From Faecalimonas umbilicata (GTDB taxonomy: Bacteria; Bacillota; Clostridia; Lachnospirales; Lachnospiraceae), in NCBI RefSeq assembly GCF_004346095.1, contig NZ_SLZV01000009.1:1-64000 (forward strand): 64,000 nucleotides of DNA. Direction: 5' to 3'. The notes under the pieces were generated by a model that did not search any database, was not told the DNA's origin, and saw only the letters and a list, made by a program, of their open reading frames with translations. Position 1 is the stretch's first letter; each line of letters starts with the position of its first letter. Both the position numbers and the translations under genes were made by a program. Shown in pieces: positions 10,529 through 20,197 of this stretch.

Positions 10529-11499
10529 CAGCGCTCACTCCTTAGTTCTTTGCAGATTTTTGCAAACAGCGGTGGGACGTCTGCAATAAACACCTTCTCA
10601 GACAGCTGACTGCAAACTCCCTCCATCACCGGAAACTCTAACCGATACGCATGGAGCAGCTGCGATTTCAATCCATATTTTTTTTGATAAAAGTCGTTTA
10701 ATTTTCGGTCCCCATATTTATAATCTCCGATCAGCGGATGGCCTTCTGAGGCAAGGTGTGCGCGAATCTGATGCGTCTTTCCGGTAATCAGCCGTACTTC
10801 CAGCAATGTCACACCCTCTTTTGTCCACAACGGATGATATTCCGTCTCAATCGGCTGGTCAGATGGGTCCGATGGTCTGTCTAAAATCTGCACCTTGTTA
10901 GTCTTTTCATCCTTTTTCAGCCATCCTTTCAGATATTGGTCTTCTCGGATCACTCCCTGCACAAGACATCGATAATATTTGTGGAGAGTTCGCTCTTTGA
11001 AAAGTTCTCCCATTTTCTGAAGCCCCGGAAGGCTTTTCCCTGCCACGACTATTCCACTTGTATTGCGGTCGAGCCGGTTGCAGATTGACGGACGGAAACT
11101 TTTTAGTGTTTCTTCTGAGAGTTCCCCTGCGTCAAGCAGATACGAAATCAGATGTTCCACAAGAGAAACATCACTTTCCTTTGCCTTCTGCGACAACATT
11201 CCTACTGGTTTATTGATCAGAACAACATCTTGATCTTCGTAGATTACGGATAAATTTGTTTTTGTTCTCTGAATTTTTACGCTGGAAAATTTCCGAATCG
11301 TCTCGTCTGCCAAAAACAATTTTACTATATCCCCTTCTTCCAGTTTCTCATTTCCAGTTGCTTTCTTTCCGTTGAGGACAATATTTTTCTTTCGCATCAT
11401 TTTATAGAAAAAACTCTTTGGCGCTTCATTTAAATACTTTGCCAGCAGTTTATCCAGACGCTGGCCAGCCTCATTTTTTGTCACTTTAATTTCCTGCAT
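10528..11499 (-). CDS. RluC/RluD-type 23S rRNA pseudouridine synthase, 323 aa
   Basis: Isomerises specific uridines of large-subunit rRNA to pseudouridine. An N-terminal S4 RNA-binding domain (about 5-65, AGQRLDKLLAKYL) is followed by the synthase domain, with the catalytic Asp in NRLDRNTSGIVV near residue 142 and the KTHQIRAHL motif near 248. The start is the ATG at 11499, preceded by GGGAG; a TTG eight codons upstream is also open. It belongs to the operon with the unknown two-helix protein upstream and recU downstream. Which uridines it modifies cannot be read from the sequence. Confidence 0.92.
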   Translation of the reverse strand: MQEIKVTKNEAGQRLDKLLAKYLNEAPKSFFYKMMRKKNIVLNGKKATGNEKLEEGDIVKLFLADETIRKFSSVKIQRTKTNLSVIYEDQDVVLINKPVGMLSQKAKESDVSLVEHLISYLLDAGELSEETLKSFRPSICNRLDRNTSGIVVAGKSLPGLQKMGELFKERTLHKYYRCLVQGVIREDQYLKGWLKKDEKTNKVQILDRPSDPSDQPIETEYHPLWTKEGVTLLEVRLITGKTHQIRAHLASEGHPLIGDYKYGDRKLNDFYQKKYGLKSQLLHAYRLEFPVMEGVCSQLSEKVFIADVPPLFAKICKELRSER

Positions 11500-11531
11500 C
11501 TTTTTTCTCCCGCTCTTTTTCAAGTCTGATT

Positions 11532-12092
11532 TTACAGAGAAATATTCAGAACAATGCCCAAGAGCTTCTGTTCCCTTTCCTCATTTCGCTCATGTCCCAG
11601 TGCTTCCAGTTCCCGCAGTCTCTGCAAAAATGTCTCGTAATTTTCATAAATCTTGATTGTCATTTTCTGATAGCCGTTCTGCGATAAAATCTGGGTAATA
11701 TGTTTCTGGGCATATGCCGGATCTGTCTTTTTGCTTCTTGTATAACCAATCATCACATGATCAGAAACCGTCATACAGTCGATCGGCATGATTTTCTCAT
11801 AGCTTGTCACAACCAGATCATAGACAACCGGAAGGGTCCCTGCTACCCGTCCGATCTCTTCTGCTTCTTTCTGTCCTATCGAATGGTACGGCCACCTCGT
11901 GATCACACCGACAAGAGATTTTCCTGCCGGAAGACATCCTAAGACTGCAACGATAGTCAATAGATTTTTCTTCGTATGTGTCGTCAGGTAACCCGTCGCC
12001 ATGATCGCGATGACCAGACCAAACATCATCGCTGTTTTTAAAATTTCTTTTTTCTTCTGTGAATCCAGATAACCTGGTCTTCCTTTTTTCAT
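11532..12092 (-). CDS. conserved hypothetical membrane-anchored protein, 186 aa
   Basis: Not assigned to a known function. A basic N-terminus leads into two hydrophobic spans (about 20-37 and 43-62) that probably form a membrane hairpin. A soluble domain of about 120 residues follows, with alternating hydrophobic and charged residues (for example LPVVYDLVVTSYEKIMPIDC, about 86-105) and a basic/acidic helix at about 150-178. AGGTGAG lies just before the ATG. It sits between an SDR gene and an rRNA pseudouridine synthase, a neighbourhood concerned with RNA modification; a role there is only a guess. Confidence 0.8.
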   Translation of the reverse strand: MKKGRPGYLDSQKKKEILKTAMMFGLVIAIMATGYLTTHTKKNLLTIVAVLGCLPAGKSLVGVITRWPYHSIGQKEAEEIGRVAGTLPVVYDLVVTSYEKIMPIDCMTVSDHVMIGYTRSKKTDPAYAQKHITQILSQNGYQKMTIKIYENYETFLQRLRELEALGHERNEEREQKLLGIVLNISL

Positions 12093-12111
12093 TTTCTCAC
12101 CTGTCTCTGAT

Positions 12112-12876
12112 TTACTTCCAGAAATGCTGCATCACACCAAGCACAACCTTCTGCGGCAGGACTTTTGTTGCAATCCTAGCACTTTTCATTGAAATGCCGC
12201 AAACAGACAATTTTTTACCTCTTGCCGCATCAAGTAATGCCTGCCGTACAACGACTTCTGGCTCTTTCATAAAGTTATCTTTTGCATTTTGACCATCTTC
12301 TTCCGTACGAGCTACCTCAAAAAATTCGGTGCGAACCGGTCCGGAGCACACTGCCGTCACAAAGATTCCCCTTTTTTTCACTTCCTCGCCGAGCGCATCC
12401 GAAAAACTTTTCACATACGCCTTCGTCGCTGCATATACCGAAAACTTTGGCTGTGGGCAGAATGCTGCCGCAGATGCCACATTGACAATTCTGCTGCCTG
12501 TACTCATATATGGAAGAACTATACATGTCATATAGGTCAGCCCTTCACAATTTAGACGGACCATATCTGCCTGATCGGTCGAAGAGATTTCTTCCACTTC
12601 TCCGACTTTGCCAAATCCTGCTGCATTGACGAGCATACGGACATCTGGATTAAATTCCTGAAGCGCTGCTGCTATTTTGTCAAATGCACTCCGATGCCTT
12701 AAGTCTGCTGCAAAGATTCTTACTTTTGTCATCATCCTGCTCTCTACTTCCAGAAGTCTGTCTTCTCTTCTGGCAATGATCCAGATCTCATCCAGTTCTT
12801 TGTACAGCGATTCAATCTGTCGTACAAATTCTCTTCCGAGTCCGGAAGATGCTCCTGTTACAATTACAATTTTCAT
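12112..12876 (-). CDS. SDR-family NAD(P)-dependent oxidoreductase, 254 aa
   Basis: Classical short-chain dehydrogenase. The Rossmann motif TGASSGLGREF is at residues 7-17, the NAAG motif at about 88-91, and the catalytic Ser and YxxxK (VYAATKAYVKSF) are near residues 131 and 144-148. A C-terminal hydrophobic and basic extension (about 225-254) suggests loose membrane association, as in the DltE / YqjQ-type group. GGGGAG precedes the ATG. It is in the rsmF-to-hisIE run, 38 bases downstream of ygiQ. Substrate unknown. Confidence 0.9.
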   Translation of the reverse strand: MKIVIVTGASSGLGREFVRQIESLYKELDEIWIIARREDRLLEVESRMMTKVRIFAADLRHRSAFDKIAAALQEFNPDVRMLVNAAGFGKVGEVEEISSTDQADMVRLNCEGLTYMTCIVLPYMSTGSRIVNVASAAAFCPQPKFSVYAATKAYVKSFSDALGEEVKKRGIFVTAVCSGPVRTEFFEVARTEEDGQNAKDNFMKEPEVVVRQALLDAARGKKLSVCGISMKSARIATKVLPQKVVLGVMQHFWK

Positions 12877-12914
12877 TTTTTACACTCCCCTTATCTTTTA
12901 CTGTTTCTTATAGG

Positions 12915-14834
12915 CTACTGTTTCTTTTTATGCACGTTTCGGATTGCTTTTTTCTTCTGCTTTCCTTTCCCCTGTGCTTTTGCCTGAGACTTTCCCTGTG
13001 CCTGCTTTCTGAAGCCTTCCCCGGATCCTTGTTTTGGCTGTCTTGGACGGATCAGACAATGCCTGTCATATCCTACCAGATCCATACGTCCCGCCTTTTT
13101 CAGCGCCTCCATGACTAGATCGTAATTTTTTGGATTCCGGTACTGGATCAGTGCTCGCTGCATCGCTTTCTCATGCGGATTCACCGGCACATATACTTTT
13201 TCCATTGTTCTCGGATCCACCCCCGTATAGTACATGCAGGTTGAAATCGTCGAAGGTGTCGGGTAGAAGTCCTGTACCTGCTCCGGCATATAGCCGAGAT
13301 CTCTTAAATACTCTGCAAGCTCTACCGCCTCTTTCATCGTTGATCCCGGATGAGAGGACATCAGATATGGAACTAAAAACTGATTTTTCCCCAACTTCTG
13401 ATTGATCTTCTTATATTTTTCAGTAAATGCCTCATATACCCGGTTCTCCGGTTTCCCCATCTTTTGAAGCACTGCATCCGAGATATGTTCCGGTGCCACC
13501 TTCAGCTGACCGCTGACGTGGTGCTCGCACAATTCTCTGAAAAACGTATCGTCTTTGTCTGCCATCAGATAATCAAACCGAATACCGGAACGGATAAATA
13601 CTTTCTTCACATTTGGAAGTTCACGTAATTTTCTCAGCAATTTTAAGTAATCCTTATGATCTACTTTCAAATTTCGGCACGGTTTTGGGAAAAGACACTG
13701 CTTTTCTTTGCACACCCCGTACTGAAGCTGCTTTTCGCAGGACGGTGCACGGAAATTTGCTGTCGGTCCGCCGACATCATGAATATATCCTTTAAAATCC
13801 TTATCCCATATAAACTGATTTGCCTCCGCCAAAAGCGACTCATGACTTCTCGTCTGGATGATACGCCCCTGATGAAAAGTCAACGCACAGAAATTACATC
13901 CTCCAAAGCATCCCCGGTTGCTGATCAGACTGTATTTTACTTCTTCAATCGCCGGAACTCCTCCTGCGGCTTCATAGGACGGATGATAGGTCCGCATATA
14001 CGGGAAACTATACACTCTGTCCATCTCCGGCTGTGACAAAGGCTTCGCCGGAGGATTCTGCACGACATACAGATGATCCGAATAAGGTTCCACAAGTCGT
14101 TTCCCTGAAAATGGATCTGTATTACAGTATTGTACATAAAAACTTCTTGCATAGTTTAATTTATCTTTTTTCAACTCCTCATAAGACGGAAGCGTAACCG
14201 CATCATAGACACTGCTCAGATCTTTCGCCTTGTACACCGTCCCATCGATAAAGGTGATATCCCCGACTGCGATTCCACTCTTTAGCGCATCTGCGATCTC
14301 AACGATCGATCGTTCTCCCATCCCATAGGAAATCAGATCTGCTCCCGAATCTAACAAGATGGAACGCTTCAGATGATTCGACCAGTAATCATAGTGTGCA
14401 AGCCGCCTCAAACTTGCCTCGATCCCCCCGATAATGATCGGTGTTTTTTTATAGACCTGCCGAATCAGATTTCCATAGACGATTGTCGCATAATCCGGAC
14501 GTTTCCCCATGACTCCTCCTGGTGTAAAGGCATCGGTCTTTCTTCTTTTCTTAGATACGGAATAATGGTTGACCATCGAGTCCATATTTCCCCCGCTGAC
14601 CAGAAATCCAAGTTTCGGTTCTCCATATTCCATAATGCTTGTATTATCTTTCCAGTCCGGCTGGGAAATGATTCCCACCCGGTATCCATTTGCCTCCAGA
14701 ATCCGGCTGATGATCGCCGGGCCAAACGATGGATGATCCACATAGGCATCCCCGATCACATAAGCAAAATCTACTGCATCCCATCCTCGTTCTTCCATAT
14801 CCTTTCTGCACACTGGCAAAAATCCTTGATTCAT
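12915..14834 (-). CDS. ygiQ: YgiQ-family radical SAM protein (UPF0313), 639 aa
   Basis: Radical S-adenosylmethionine protein of the YgiQ family. The N-terminal part (about 1-290) is a B12-binding-like domain typical of the family. The 4Fe-4S Cx3Cx2C motif ([10 protein letters not shown]) is near residue 310, followed by the radical SAM barrel to about 560. The C-terminal tail (about 590-639) is rich in Lys, Gln and Gly, low complexity and basic, as expected for RNA or nucleoprotein contact. Length is normal for the family. It starts five bases after the end of the RsuA-type gene. The reaction it performs is not known. Confidence 0.93.
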   Translation of the reverse strand: MNQGFLPVCRKDMEERGWDAVDFAYVIGDAYVDHPSFGPAIISRILEANGYRVGIISQPDWKDNTSIMEYGEPKLGFLVSGGNMDSMVNHYSVSKKRRKTDAFTPGGVMGKRPDYATIVYGNLIRQVYKKTPIIIGGIEASLRRLAHYDYWSNHLKRSILLDSGADLISYGMGERSIVEIADALKSGIAVGDITFIDGTVYKAKDLSSVYDAVTLPSYEELKKDKLNYARSFYVQYCNTDPFSGKRLVEPYSDHLYVVQNPPAKPLSQPEMDRVYSFPYMRTYHPSYEAAGGVPAIEEVKYSLISNRGCFGGCNFCALTFHQGRIIQTRSHESLLAEANQFIWDKDFKGYIHDVGGPTANFRAPSCEKQLQYGVCKEKQCLFPKPCRNLKVDHKDYLKLLRKLRELPNVKKVFIRSGIRFDYLMADKDDTFFRELCEHHVSGQLKVAPEHISDAVLQKMGKPENRVYEAFTEKYKKINQKLGKNQFLVPYLMSSHPGSTMKEAVELAEYLRDLGYMPEQVQDFYPTPSTISTCMYYTGVDPRTMEKVYVPVNPHEKAMQRALIQYRNPKNYDLVMEALKKAGRMDLVGYDRHCLIRPRQPKQGSGEGFRKQAQGKSQAKAQGKGKQKKKAIRNVHKKKQ

Positions 14835-14839
14835 TCTTT

Positions 14840-15553
14840 CTACCTCATTTGTTTTAATTGTGTAAGTTCCTGTTCTGTCAATTTCCGGTATTCGCCAGGA
14901 AGAAGTTTTTCATCCAGCACAAGGCTTCCCATCGACAGACGTTTTAAATAAGTCACTTTCTTTCCGACCGCCTCAAACATTCTTTTGACTTGATGAAACT
15001 TCCCTTCACGGATCGTAAGGGTAATCTCCGACTCCTCACCGGAAGATAAAATTGTAAGTACTGCCGGAAGAGTCACTCTCTTTTCACCAATATCGACTCC
15101 TTTTCCAAACAACTCCACATCTTCTTCTGTCACGGTTCCCTCTATTTTGGCATAATACTTCTTATCCACATGCTTTTTCGGTGACAAAAGATCATGCGCC
15201 AGTGCCCCATCGTTTGTAATGAGTAAAAGTCCTTCGGTATCCTTATCCAGTCTTCCTGCAGGAAACAAATCCTTTCTCCTTCGATCTTCGATAAGGTCTA
15301 TCACTGTCTTATCTCTTGGATCCTCTGTTGCCGATACAACTCCTGCCGGTTTGTTCAGCATATAATATTCATATTGGTGATAAGAGACAATCGCTCCGCT
15401 GCATACAACTACTTGCTTCTCACAATCCACTTTCTCTTCCGGTTTTTTTACAATCAGACCGTCCACGGTGACCAATCCCTTCCGGATCATCTGTTTTACT
15501 TCACTTCTTGTCCCGACCTGCATATCAGCAAGATATTTATCTAATCTCAACAT
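14840..15553 (-). CDS. RsuA/RluB-family rRNA pseudouridine synthase, 237 aa
   Basis: Pseudouridine synthase of the RsuA/RluB/RluE/RluF group. An N-terminal S4 domain ([20 protein letters not shown], about 2-21 onward) precedes the synthase fold with the catalytic Asp in [12 protein letters not shown] near residue 98. The C-terminal [17 protein letters not shown] (about 185-201) is typical. The ATG at 15553 shares one base with the rsmF stop (TAATG), which is why it was preferred over upstream in-frame ATGs lying inside rsmF. The exact rRNA target (16S U516-like or 23S) cannot be told from the sequence. Confidence 0.92.
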   Translation of the reverse strand: MLRLDKYLADMQVGTRSEVKQMIRKGLVTVDGLIVKKPEEKVDCEKQVVVCSGAIVSYHQYEYYMLNKPAGVVSATEDPRDKTVIDLIEDRRRKDLFPAGRLDKDTEGLLLITNDGALAHDLLSPKKHVDKKYYAKIEGTVTEEDVELFGKGVDIGEKRVTLPAVLTILSSGEESEITLTIREGKFHQVKRMFEAVGKKVTYLKRLSMGSLVLDEKLLPGEYRKLTEQELTQLKQMR

Positions 15554-16968
15554 TATGACTGCCATCTCCATCCTGGAAGATATTTATTCTTCACCGTTCC
15601 GGCAGAGAGCTTTCCCCATCCGAGAGGATACTCATCGACACAGATCAGATACCATCCTTTTTCTTTCGGTGAGACAAGATCTTCCACATCCAATGTCTCT
15701 CCTTTTAAATACTTGACCACGCGCTCATCTTCTGCTGAAAGACAAAGGCAGTACCTGTATTCTTCCTTTTTCAAATTCATCGCAAACGCCTGGCTTGGCT
15801 CAAATCGGTTCTTCTTCAGTTCTCCGAGAAGCAGACCCGTGCGTAAGAATCGAATCCCTCTGACATCCGGCAGATCCTCCGGCATATAGTAGACGCACTC
15901 CCCGTGGATTTCCAAACGGCTTTTCTCTAAGTCCCAACTGACATTTTCAAAAAACGCTTCGAGTTCCTCCGGAATCTTTCTCACACCTGTCTTCGCAATT
16001 CTGTCTGCTTTTATCCTTCTTTGTCTTGTCTGCTCTTCGTTTTCTTCCTTTGGTTGTTCCCCTTTCTGCAACAGTGCCACATAATGTCCTTCTCCATGAA
16101 GCTTATGCGGGAACATCCGCACAGTCCTGGACAAGTCTTCCCGTTTGCTTCTGGAAACTTCCGGAAGTCCCGGACAAAATCCTTCGTACGGTGCAATCTC
16201 ACAAATTTGAAATTCCGGATACTGCTCTAACAAATATTCGATTGTCCCTTCGTTTTCTTCCGAATCAAATGTACAAGTGGAATACAGCATCATTCCACCC
16301 GGCTTTAACATCCTCGCTGCCTGTGTCACGATACTTCTCTGAATCTTTGCAAAAAATTCCGGTCCATGTTCTTCCCATGCCTTGACCATCTTTTTATCTT
16401 TTCGGAACATCCCTTCCCCGGAGCAAGGCGCATCAATCAAAATCTTATCAAAATACTCCTCAAAATATTCCTCTATTTTCCCAGGTTCCTCACTCAGCAC
16501 AAGTACATTTCCAATTCCAAACAATTCAATATTCTTTAACAATCCCTTCGCCCTGGAATTGCTGATATCATTTGCAACAAGTACACCTGTCCCATCCAGC
16601 TTCGCTCCGAGCTCTGTCGCCTTTCCTCCTGGGGCCGCACACACATCGAATACTTTATCTCCCGGATTGATTGGAAGACGATTTGCCGGAGTCATCGCAC
16701 TTGGCTCCTGAAGATAGTAGAGTCCTGCAAAATAATACGGATGCTTTGACGGCTGTACATGGTCTCCATCGTAGTAAAACCCATTCTCAATCCATGGAAT
16801 CGGCTTCAGTTCAAACGGAGAAATTTTCAGAAACTCCTCCACACTGATCTTTCTCGTATTTACGCGAAGCCCGTACAAACGCGGCTCATCATAACGTTTT
16901 ATATATTCTTCATATTCTTCCTGAAGCAAAGCCTTCATTTTTTCTTCAAATTTAATTGGTAAATTCAT
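15553..16968 (-). CDS. rsmF: RsmF-type rRNA cytosine-C5 methyltransferase, 471 aa
   Basis: SAM-dependent 5-methylcytosine RNA methyltransferase of the NOL1/NOP2/Sun family. The SAM site CAAPGGKATELGAKL is near residue 108, the catalytic motif DAPCSGEGMFRKD near 181, and the second cysteine motif YSTCTF near 232. The C-terminal domain (about 330-471) matches the RsmF-specific N6/PUA-like extension. The start is ATG 16968, directly after GGAGGAAAAA; an in-frame TTG four codons earlier lies within the Shine-Dalgarno site and was rejected. It is the first gene of the long run leading to hisIE. Confidence 0.92.
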   Translation of the reverse strand: MNLPIKFEEKMKALLQEEYEEYIKRYDEPRLYGLRVNTRKISVEEFLKISPFELKPIPWIENGFYYDGDHVQPSKHPYYFAGLYYLQEPSAMTPANRLPINPGDKVFDVCAAPGGKATELGAKLDGTGVLVANDISNSRAKGLLKNIELFGIGNVLVLSEEPGKIEEYFEEYFDKILIDAPCSGEGMFRKDKKMVKAWEEHGPEFFAKIQRSIVTQAARMLKPGGMMLYSTCTFDSEENEGTIEYLLEQYPEFQICEIAPYEGFCPGLPEVSRSKREDLSRTVRMFPHKLHGEGHYVALLQKGEQPKEENEEQTRQRRIKADRIAKTGVRKIPEELEAFFENVSWDLEKSRLEIHGECVYYMPEDLPDVRGIRFLRTGLLLGELKKNRFEPSQAFAMNLKKEEYRYCLCLSAEDERVVKYLKGETLDVEDLVSPKEKGWYLICVDEYPLGWGKLSAGTVKNKYLPGWRWQS

Positions 16969-17011
16969 TTTTTCCTCCAAATGGTATTATCTCAAAAAAA
17001 TCACCCAATAT

Positions 17012-17020
17012 ATTGTATCA
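17012..17020 (-). promoter_or_regulatory. possible extended -10 for the rsmF operon
   Basis: Minus strand TGATACAAT, an extended -10 element, about 45 bases before the rsmF start. The -35 region is poor. Confidence 0.3.
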
Positions 17021-17112
17021 TATTCCATTTTATTACACCACCCCAAACCTCAGAGAAAAGTATCCCGTTCCCGCGCAGAAAAATAGACTTTTGATGCACT
17101 GGCAGTCTAATG

Positions 17113-17997
17113 TTAATATCGATATCTCAGTTTTTTCTGCTCTGCATACTTCAAAATTGCATACGGGTTGATACTCATCTCAGTTCCATCCGGATAAATA
17201 TAAATACCGAGGTGCAAATGAACCGGAAACATTCCTTTTGTCCCGGCTTCTCCATACCCAGTATCTCCCATAAATCCAAGAAGCTGCCCGGCTTTCACCT
17301 GATCGCCAACCTTCAAATTTGCATAGGAATCCAGGTGTGCATAATAAAAATACGCCCCCGCCTCAGTCCAGATTCCAATCCGGTTCCCGCCTTTTTCAAG
17401 CCATCCGATCTTTGCCACAGTTCCATCCGTTATACTGATGATTGGATACAGCCCTCTTACATTTTCCCCCGCCATCAGATCCGTCCCCTCATGTCCTCTT
17501 TTTCCTCCATAATTTCGCTCTTCCATCCATGAATCTGCAAAGGACACAAATTTTCTGCCAGGCTTTTCTGATTCCGGTATCGGAAAATACTTCACTGTAT
17601 TCCAGATTGCGCGGCAGGTATTTCTGTATGATTCATAGGAAGGGTTTCTCTTCCAGCATTTTTCTCTCTCCTGAAATGTTTCACCGGAAATCTGCCACGG
17701 GAATGTTTCGTATCCGAATTTTGTCTCCAGCCAGTAGATTCCAAGGTCTCTGCCGGGATCTTCTGCTTTCTGTATGTAGGACTCCATTTCCTCCGTCACA
17801 TACTGTCTCCAAAACGCTGCTGTCTGAACTGTATTCGCATGCAGTCTTTCAGATTTCCCCTCTTCATAGACTTCATGCAGCCCAATCTGACAGAAAAATG
17901 CTGCCAGAAACACAAACAAAATCCGTCTGATCCTTTCCCGTCCAAATACTCCCTGTCTCATACTATCTGCCGCCCTGCAGTTTTTCTTCACCACCAT
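17113..17997 (-). CDS. M23 family metallopeptidase (LytM domain), 294 aa
   Basis: Membrane-anchored peptidoglycan endopeptidase of the LytM type. A single span (about 25-40) follows a basic N-terminus, so the bulk is outside the membrane. The zinc-binding LytM domain lies at about 165-285: first motif GHEGTDL near 169, then the VHLHLG (HxH) motif near 266, plus a YYAHLD segment. All metal ligands appear present, so it is probably active, unlike some SpoIIQ proteins. AGGA lies 11 bases before the ATG. It is divergent from ylbJ. A sporulation role is possible from context but not shown. Confidence 0.9.
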   Translation of the reverse strand: MVVKKNCRAADSMRQGVFGRERIRRILFVFLAAFFCQIGLHEVYEEGKSERLHANTVQTAAFWRQYVTEEMESYIQKAEDPGRDLGIYWLETKFGYETFPWQISGETFQEREKCWKRNPSYESYRNTCRAIWNTVKYFPIPESEKPGRKFVSFADSWMEERNYGGKRGHEGTDLMAGENVRGLYPIISITDGTVAKIGWLEKGGNRIGIWTEAGAYFYYAHLDSYANLKVGDQVKAGQLLGFMGDTGYGEAGTKGMFPVHLHLGIYIYPDGTEMSINPYAILKYAEQKKLRYRY

Positions 17998-18042
17998 TCT
18001 ATGAATCTTCCTGTGACTTTATCCGTCATCCTTTCATTGCTT

Positions 18043-18072
18043 ATGATATTTTTCGCATCCGGACCATACTTC
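18043..18072 (+). promoter_or_regulatory. candidate sporulation (sigma-E type) promoter for ylbJ
   Basis: ATGATATT (18043-18050), 14 bases, then CATACTTC (18065-18072) resembles the sigma-E pattern rather than sigma-A. It lies about 100 bases before ylbJ. Inference only. Confidence 0.3.
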
Positions 18073-18171
18073 CTATTTTCTAATCTCGAGGAGTATTGGA
18101 CATAAAAAGCATTTTTCTCCCATATGAATAATTACAGAAAATCTATTTGGACATTCACAGGAGGTCATACT

Positions 18172-19125
18172 ATGAAACGTAAAGCTGCAAGTTTTGGAAT
18201 CATTCTTTTTTTCCTCATCATGCTCTTGTGCCCGCAGGAAGTATTTTTGGGAGCAAGCAAAGGACTTCTTCTCTGGTTTCAAACAGTTCTTCCAACACTG
18301 CTTCCATTTATGATTCTGTCCGGACTTTTGATTTCTACAAACAGTATCGTCTACCTGGACCGGATCTTCGGACCTTTTTTTCGAAGACTCTTCCGTACTT
18401 CTGAAAACGCTTCTTTTGCCATTATCGCAGGATTTCTCTGCGGTTATCCAATGGGCGCCAAAGTTACCGCAGACCTTCTCCGGCAAGATCGAATTTCTAA
18501 GACAGAAGGGCAATACTTGCTTTCTTTTTGCAATAATACCAGTCCGATGTTTATCATCAGCTACATCGTCTGGCAAAATTTTCAGGACAAATCCCTTCTT
18601 GTCCCGACTTTATTCCTTTTGTTTTTGACTCCGATCTTATCAAGTATTCTTTTCTATCCTTTTTACCATAAAAAGCAAAAGACTTCTTCGCCAGAAAAAA
18701 ACAGTTCTGACAACACAAAAAAACAGGCACCCCACATTTGCATCAAATTTCAAATGTTGGATACCTGCATTATGAATAGTTTTGAAGCGATCACAAAGAT
18801 TGGAGGTTATATCATGCTCTTCTCCATCCTGATCTCACTATTGTCCTCTGCCCCACTGCAGAAAATTCCGCTTCTGCATATAGCACTTCCGTTTCTAGAA
18901 ATCACAAACGGAATTCCACTGTTATGCGCAGCTGACACTTCCTGCGCTGTACGCTTCGTTCTGACACTTTCTCTCACGGCATTCGGCGGTGTCTGCTCGA
19001 TTGCACAGACAAACTGTATGTTAGAAGGAACCGGACTTTCCATATTTCCTTATTTCCTTCAAAAACTGATCACCGCAATTCTCTGTGGGATGCTGTCAGC
19101 TCTTTTCTTCCAACTCTTCGTCTAG
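18172..19125 (+). CDS. ylbJ: YlbJ-like sporulation integral membrane protein, 317 aa
   Basis: Polytopic membrane protein of the sporulation YlbJ family (nucleoside-recognition/gate domain type), needed for spore cortex formation in Bacillus. About eight hydrophobic spans are seen. The family motifs include TVLPTLLPFMILSGLL (about 38-53), GFLCGYPMGAKV (about 89-100), SFCNNTSP (about 123-130) and a C-terminal gate domain from about 205. A hydrophilic lysine-rich loop (about 168-190) splits the two halves. The ATG at 18172 is set by AGGAGG eight bases upstream; an ATG 48 bases earlier lacks a site. It is divergent from the M23 peptidase and convergent with the coaD operon. Confidence 0.88.
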   Translation: MKRKAASFGIILFFLIMLLCPQEVFLGASKGLLLWFQTVLPTLLPFMILSGLLISTNSIVYLDRIFGPFFRRLFRTSENASFAIIAGFLCGYPMGAKVTADLLRQDRISKTEGQYLLSFCNNTSPMFIISYIVWQNFQDKSLLVPTLFLLFLTPILSSILFYPFYHKKQKTSSPEKNSSDNTKKQAPHICIKFQMLDTCIMNSFEAITKIGGYIMLFSILISLLSSAPLQKIPLLHIALPFLEITNGIPLLCAADTSCAVRFVLTLSLTAFGGVCSIAQTNCMLEGTGLSIFPYFLQKLITAILCGMLSALFFQLFV

Positions 19126-19127
19126 CC

Positions 19128-19703
19128 TTAGTTCTGAGTTGCATTTCCGTCATACTCTGCTTCTTCCGGCTGAACAAGCTCCGCACGATTTGCACGTACA
19201 ACGTCATAGCATTCTTTCAGTGAATTTACAAGTCCATCAAATTTAGATGTATAACTGTCCATTGTGTGTCCGACAATACTTTCAACACCTGCTAAAAGTT
19301 CGTCTGTATATTGTACAGCACCTAACCGGATATCATTTGCATCATTTGTAGCATTATCAAGAATCTGCTGCGCCTGCTCTGTCGCTGCCATCACAACTTC
19401 ATTTGCCTGCGCATAAGCCTGCTGCATAATCTCATGCTCACTTACCAGCTCGTTTGTCTGTACATGCGCTTCCTCCAGCATACTGTCTGCTTTTGCCTGC
19501 GCATCTGCAAGAATCGCATCCTTATTAGAAATAATCTTCTGATAACGCTTGATCTCATCCGGTGTCTTCATGCGAAGTTCCCGAAGTAATTCATCAATGT
19601 GATCCTTATTTACGATAATCTTTGATGTAGATAATGGCTTAAACGGACATCCGTCAATATACTCCTCAATCTCTTCAATAATCTGCTCAATACGGCTGCT
19701 CAT
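19128..19703 (-). CDS. coiled-coil protein (V-ATPase subunit H / DivIVA-like), 191 aa
   Basis: Mostly helical protein. Residues about 40-150 form a long predicted coiled coil rich in Ala, Gln and Glu (DAQAKADSMLEEAHVQ, then QANEVVMAATEQAQQILDNA), resembling the peripheral-stalk subunits of V-type ATPases and DivIVA/SepF-type scaffolds. There is no nucleotide-binding motif, so any label as an ATPase would be by similarity only. It follows coaD by two bases, in the rsmD-coaD operon, an arrangement common in Lachnospiraceae. Function unknown; a structural or division-associated role is inference. Confidence 0.75.
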   Translation of the reverse strand: MSSRIEQIIEEIEEYIDGCPFKPLSTSKIIVNKDHIDELLRELRMKTPDEIKRYQKIISNKDAILADAQAKADSMLEEAHVQTNELVSEHEIMQQAYAQANEVVMAATEQAQQILDNATNDANDIRLGAVQYTDELLAGVESIVGHTMDSYTSKFDGLVNSLKECYDVVRANRAELVQPEEAEYDGNATQN

Positions 19704-19705
19704 AG

Positions 19706-20197
19706 TTACACTCTCCTTTTGGTTTTCATCTTTTCTTCTATCTTATCTACGACCAGTTCTGGTACAAACTGTGTGATGTCGCCTCCAAATGCTGCCACTT
19801 CTTTTACAGTTGTCGAGCTAAGAAACGAATACTCCAGACTTGTGGTCAGAAACATCGTCTCTATCTCTGGTTCTAACTTGTGATTGGTCTGTGACATTTG
19901 CAACTCATATTCAAAATCTGTAATCGCGCGCAGTCCTCTTACAATTACCTTTGCACCGATCTGCTTTGCAAACTCTACCAACAATCCGTCAAAGGCCATC
20001 ACCTTGACATTTGGCAGATCTTTTGTCACTTCTTCTAGTATTCTAACACGTTCTTCCACAGAAAACAACGGCGTTTTTGCTTTATTATTCAGCACACCGA
20101 CAATTAATTCATCTGCGATCTGACCGGAGCGCCGGATCATATCCAGATGTCCAAATGTAACCGGATCAAAACTGCCCGGATAAATTGCTCTTAACAT
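19706..20197 (-). CDS. coaD: phosphopantetheine adenylyltransferase, 163 aa
   Basis: Transfers AMP from ATP to 4'-phosphopantetheine, the penultimate step of coenzyme A synthesis. The nucleotidyltransferase signature [16 protein letters not shown] is at residues 6-21 with the xxGH motif. [19 protein letters not shown] (about 91-109) and [14 protein letters not shown] (about 124-137) complete the active site. Length is standard (E. coli 159). Its start overlaps the rsmD stop by seven bases, so the two are coupled. Confidence 0.97.
   Translation of the reverse strand: MLRAIYPGSFDPVTFGHLDMIRRSGQIADELIVGVLNNKAKTPLFSVEERVRILEEVTKDLPNVKVMAFDGLLVEFAKQIGAKVIVRGLRAITDFEYELQMSQTNHKLEPEIETMFLTTSLEYSFLSSTTVKEVAAFGGDITQFVPELVVDKIEEKMKTKRRV

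Noticed and set aside
12899-12926. 11-base direct repeat (TACTGTTTCTT) at the end of ygiQ, possible insertion footprint
   Set aside because: Only 11 bases, adjacent copies, no element or inverted ends nearby; most simply a local duplication.
18807-19043. Minus-strand frame inside ylbJ
   Set aside because: Antisense to conserved membrane motifs of YlbJ and without a ribosome site.
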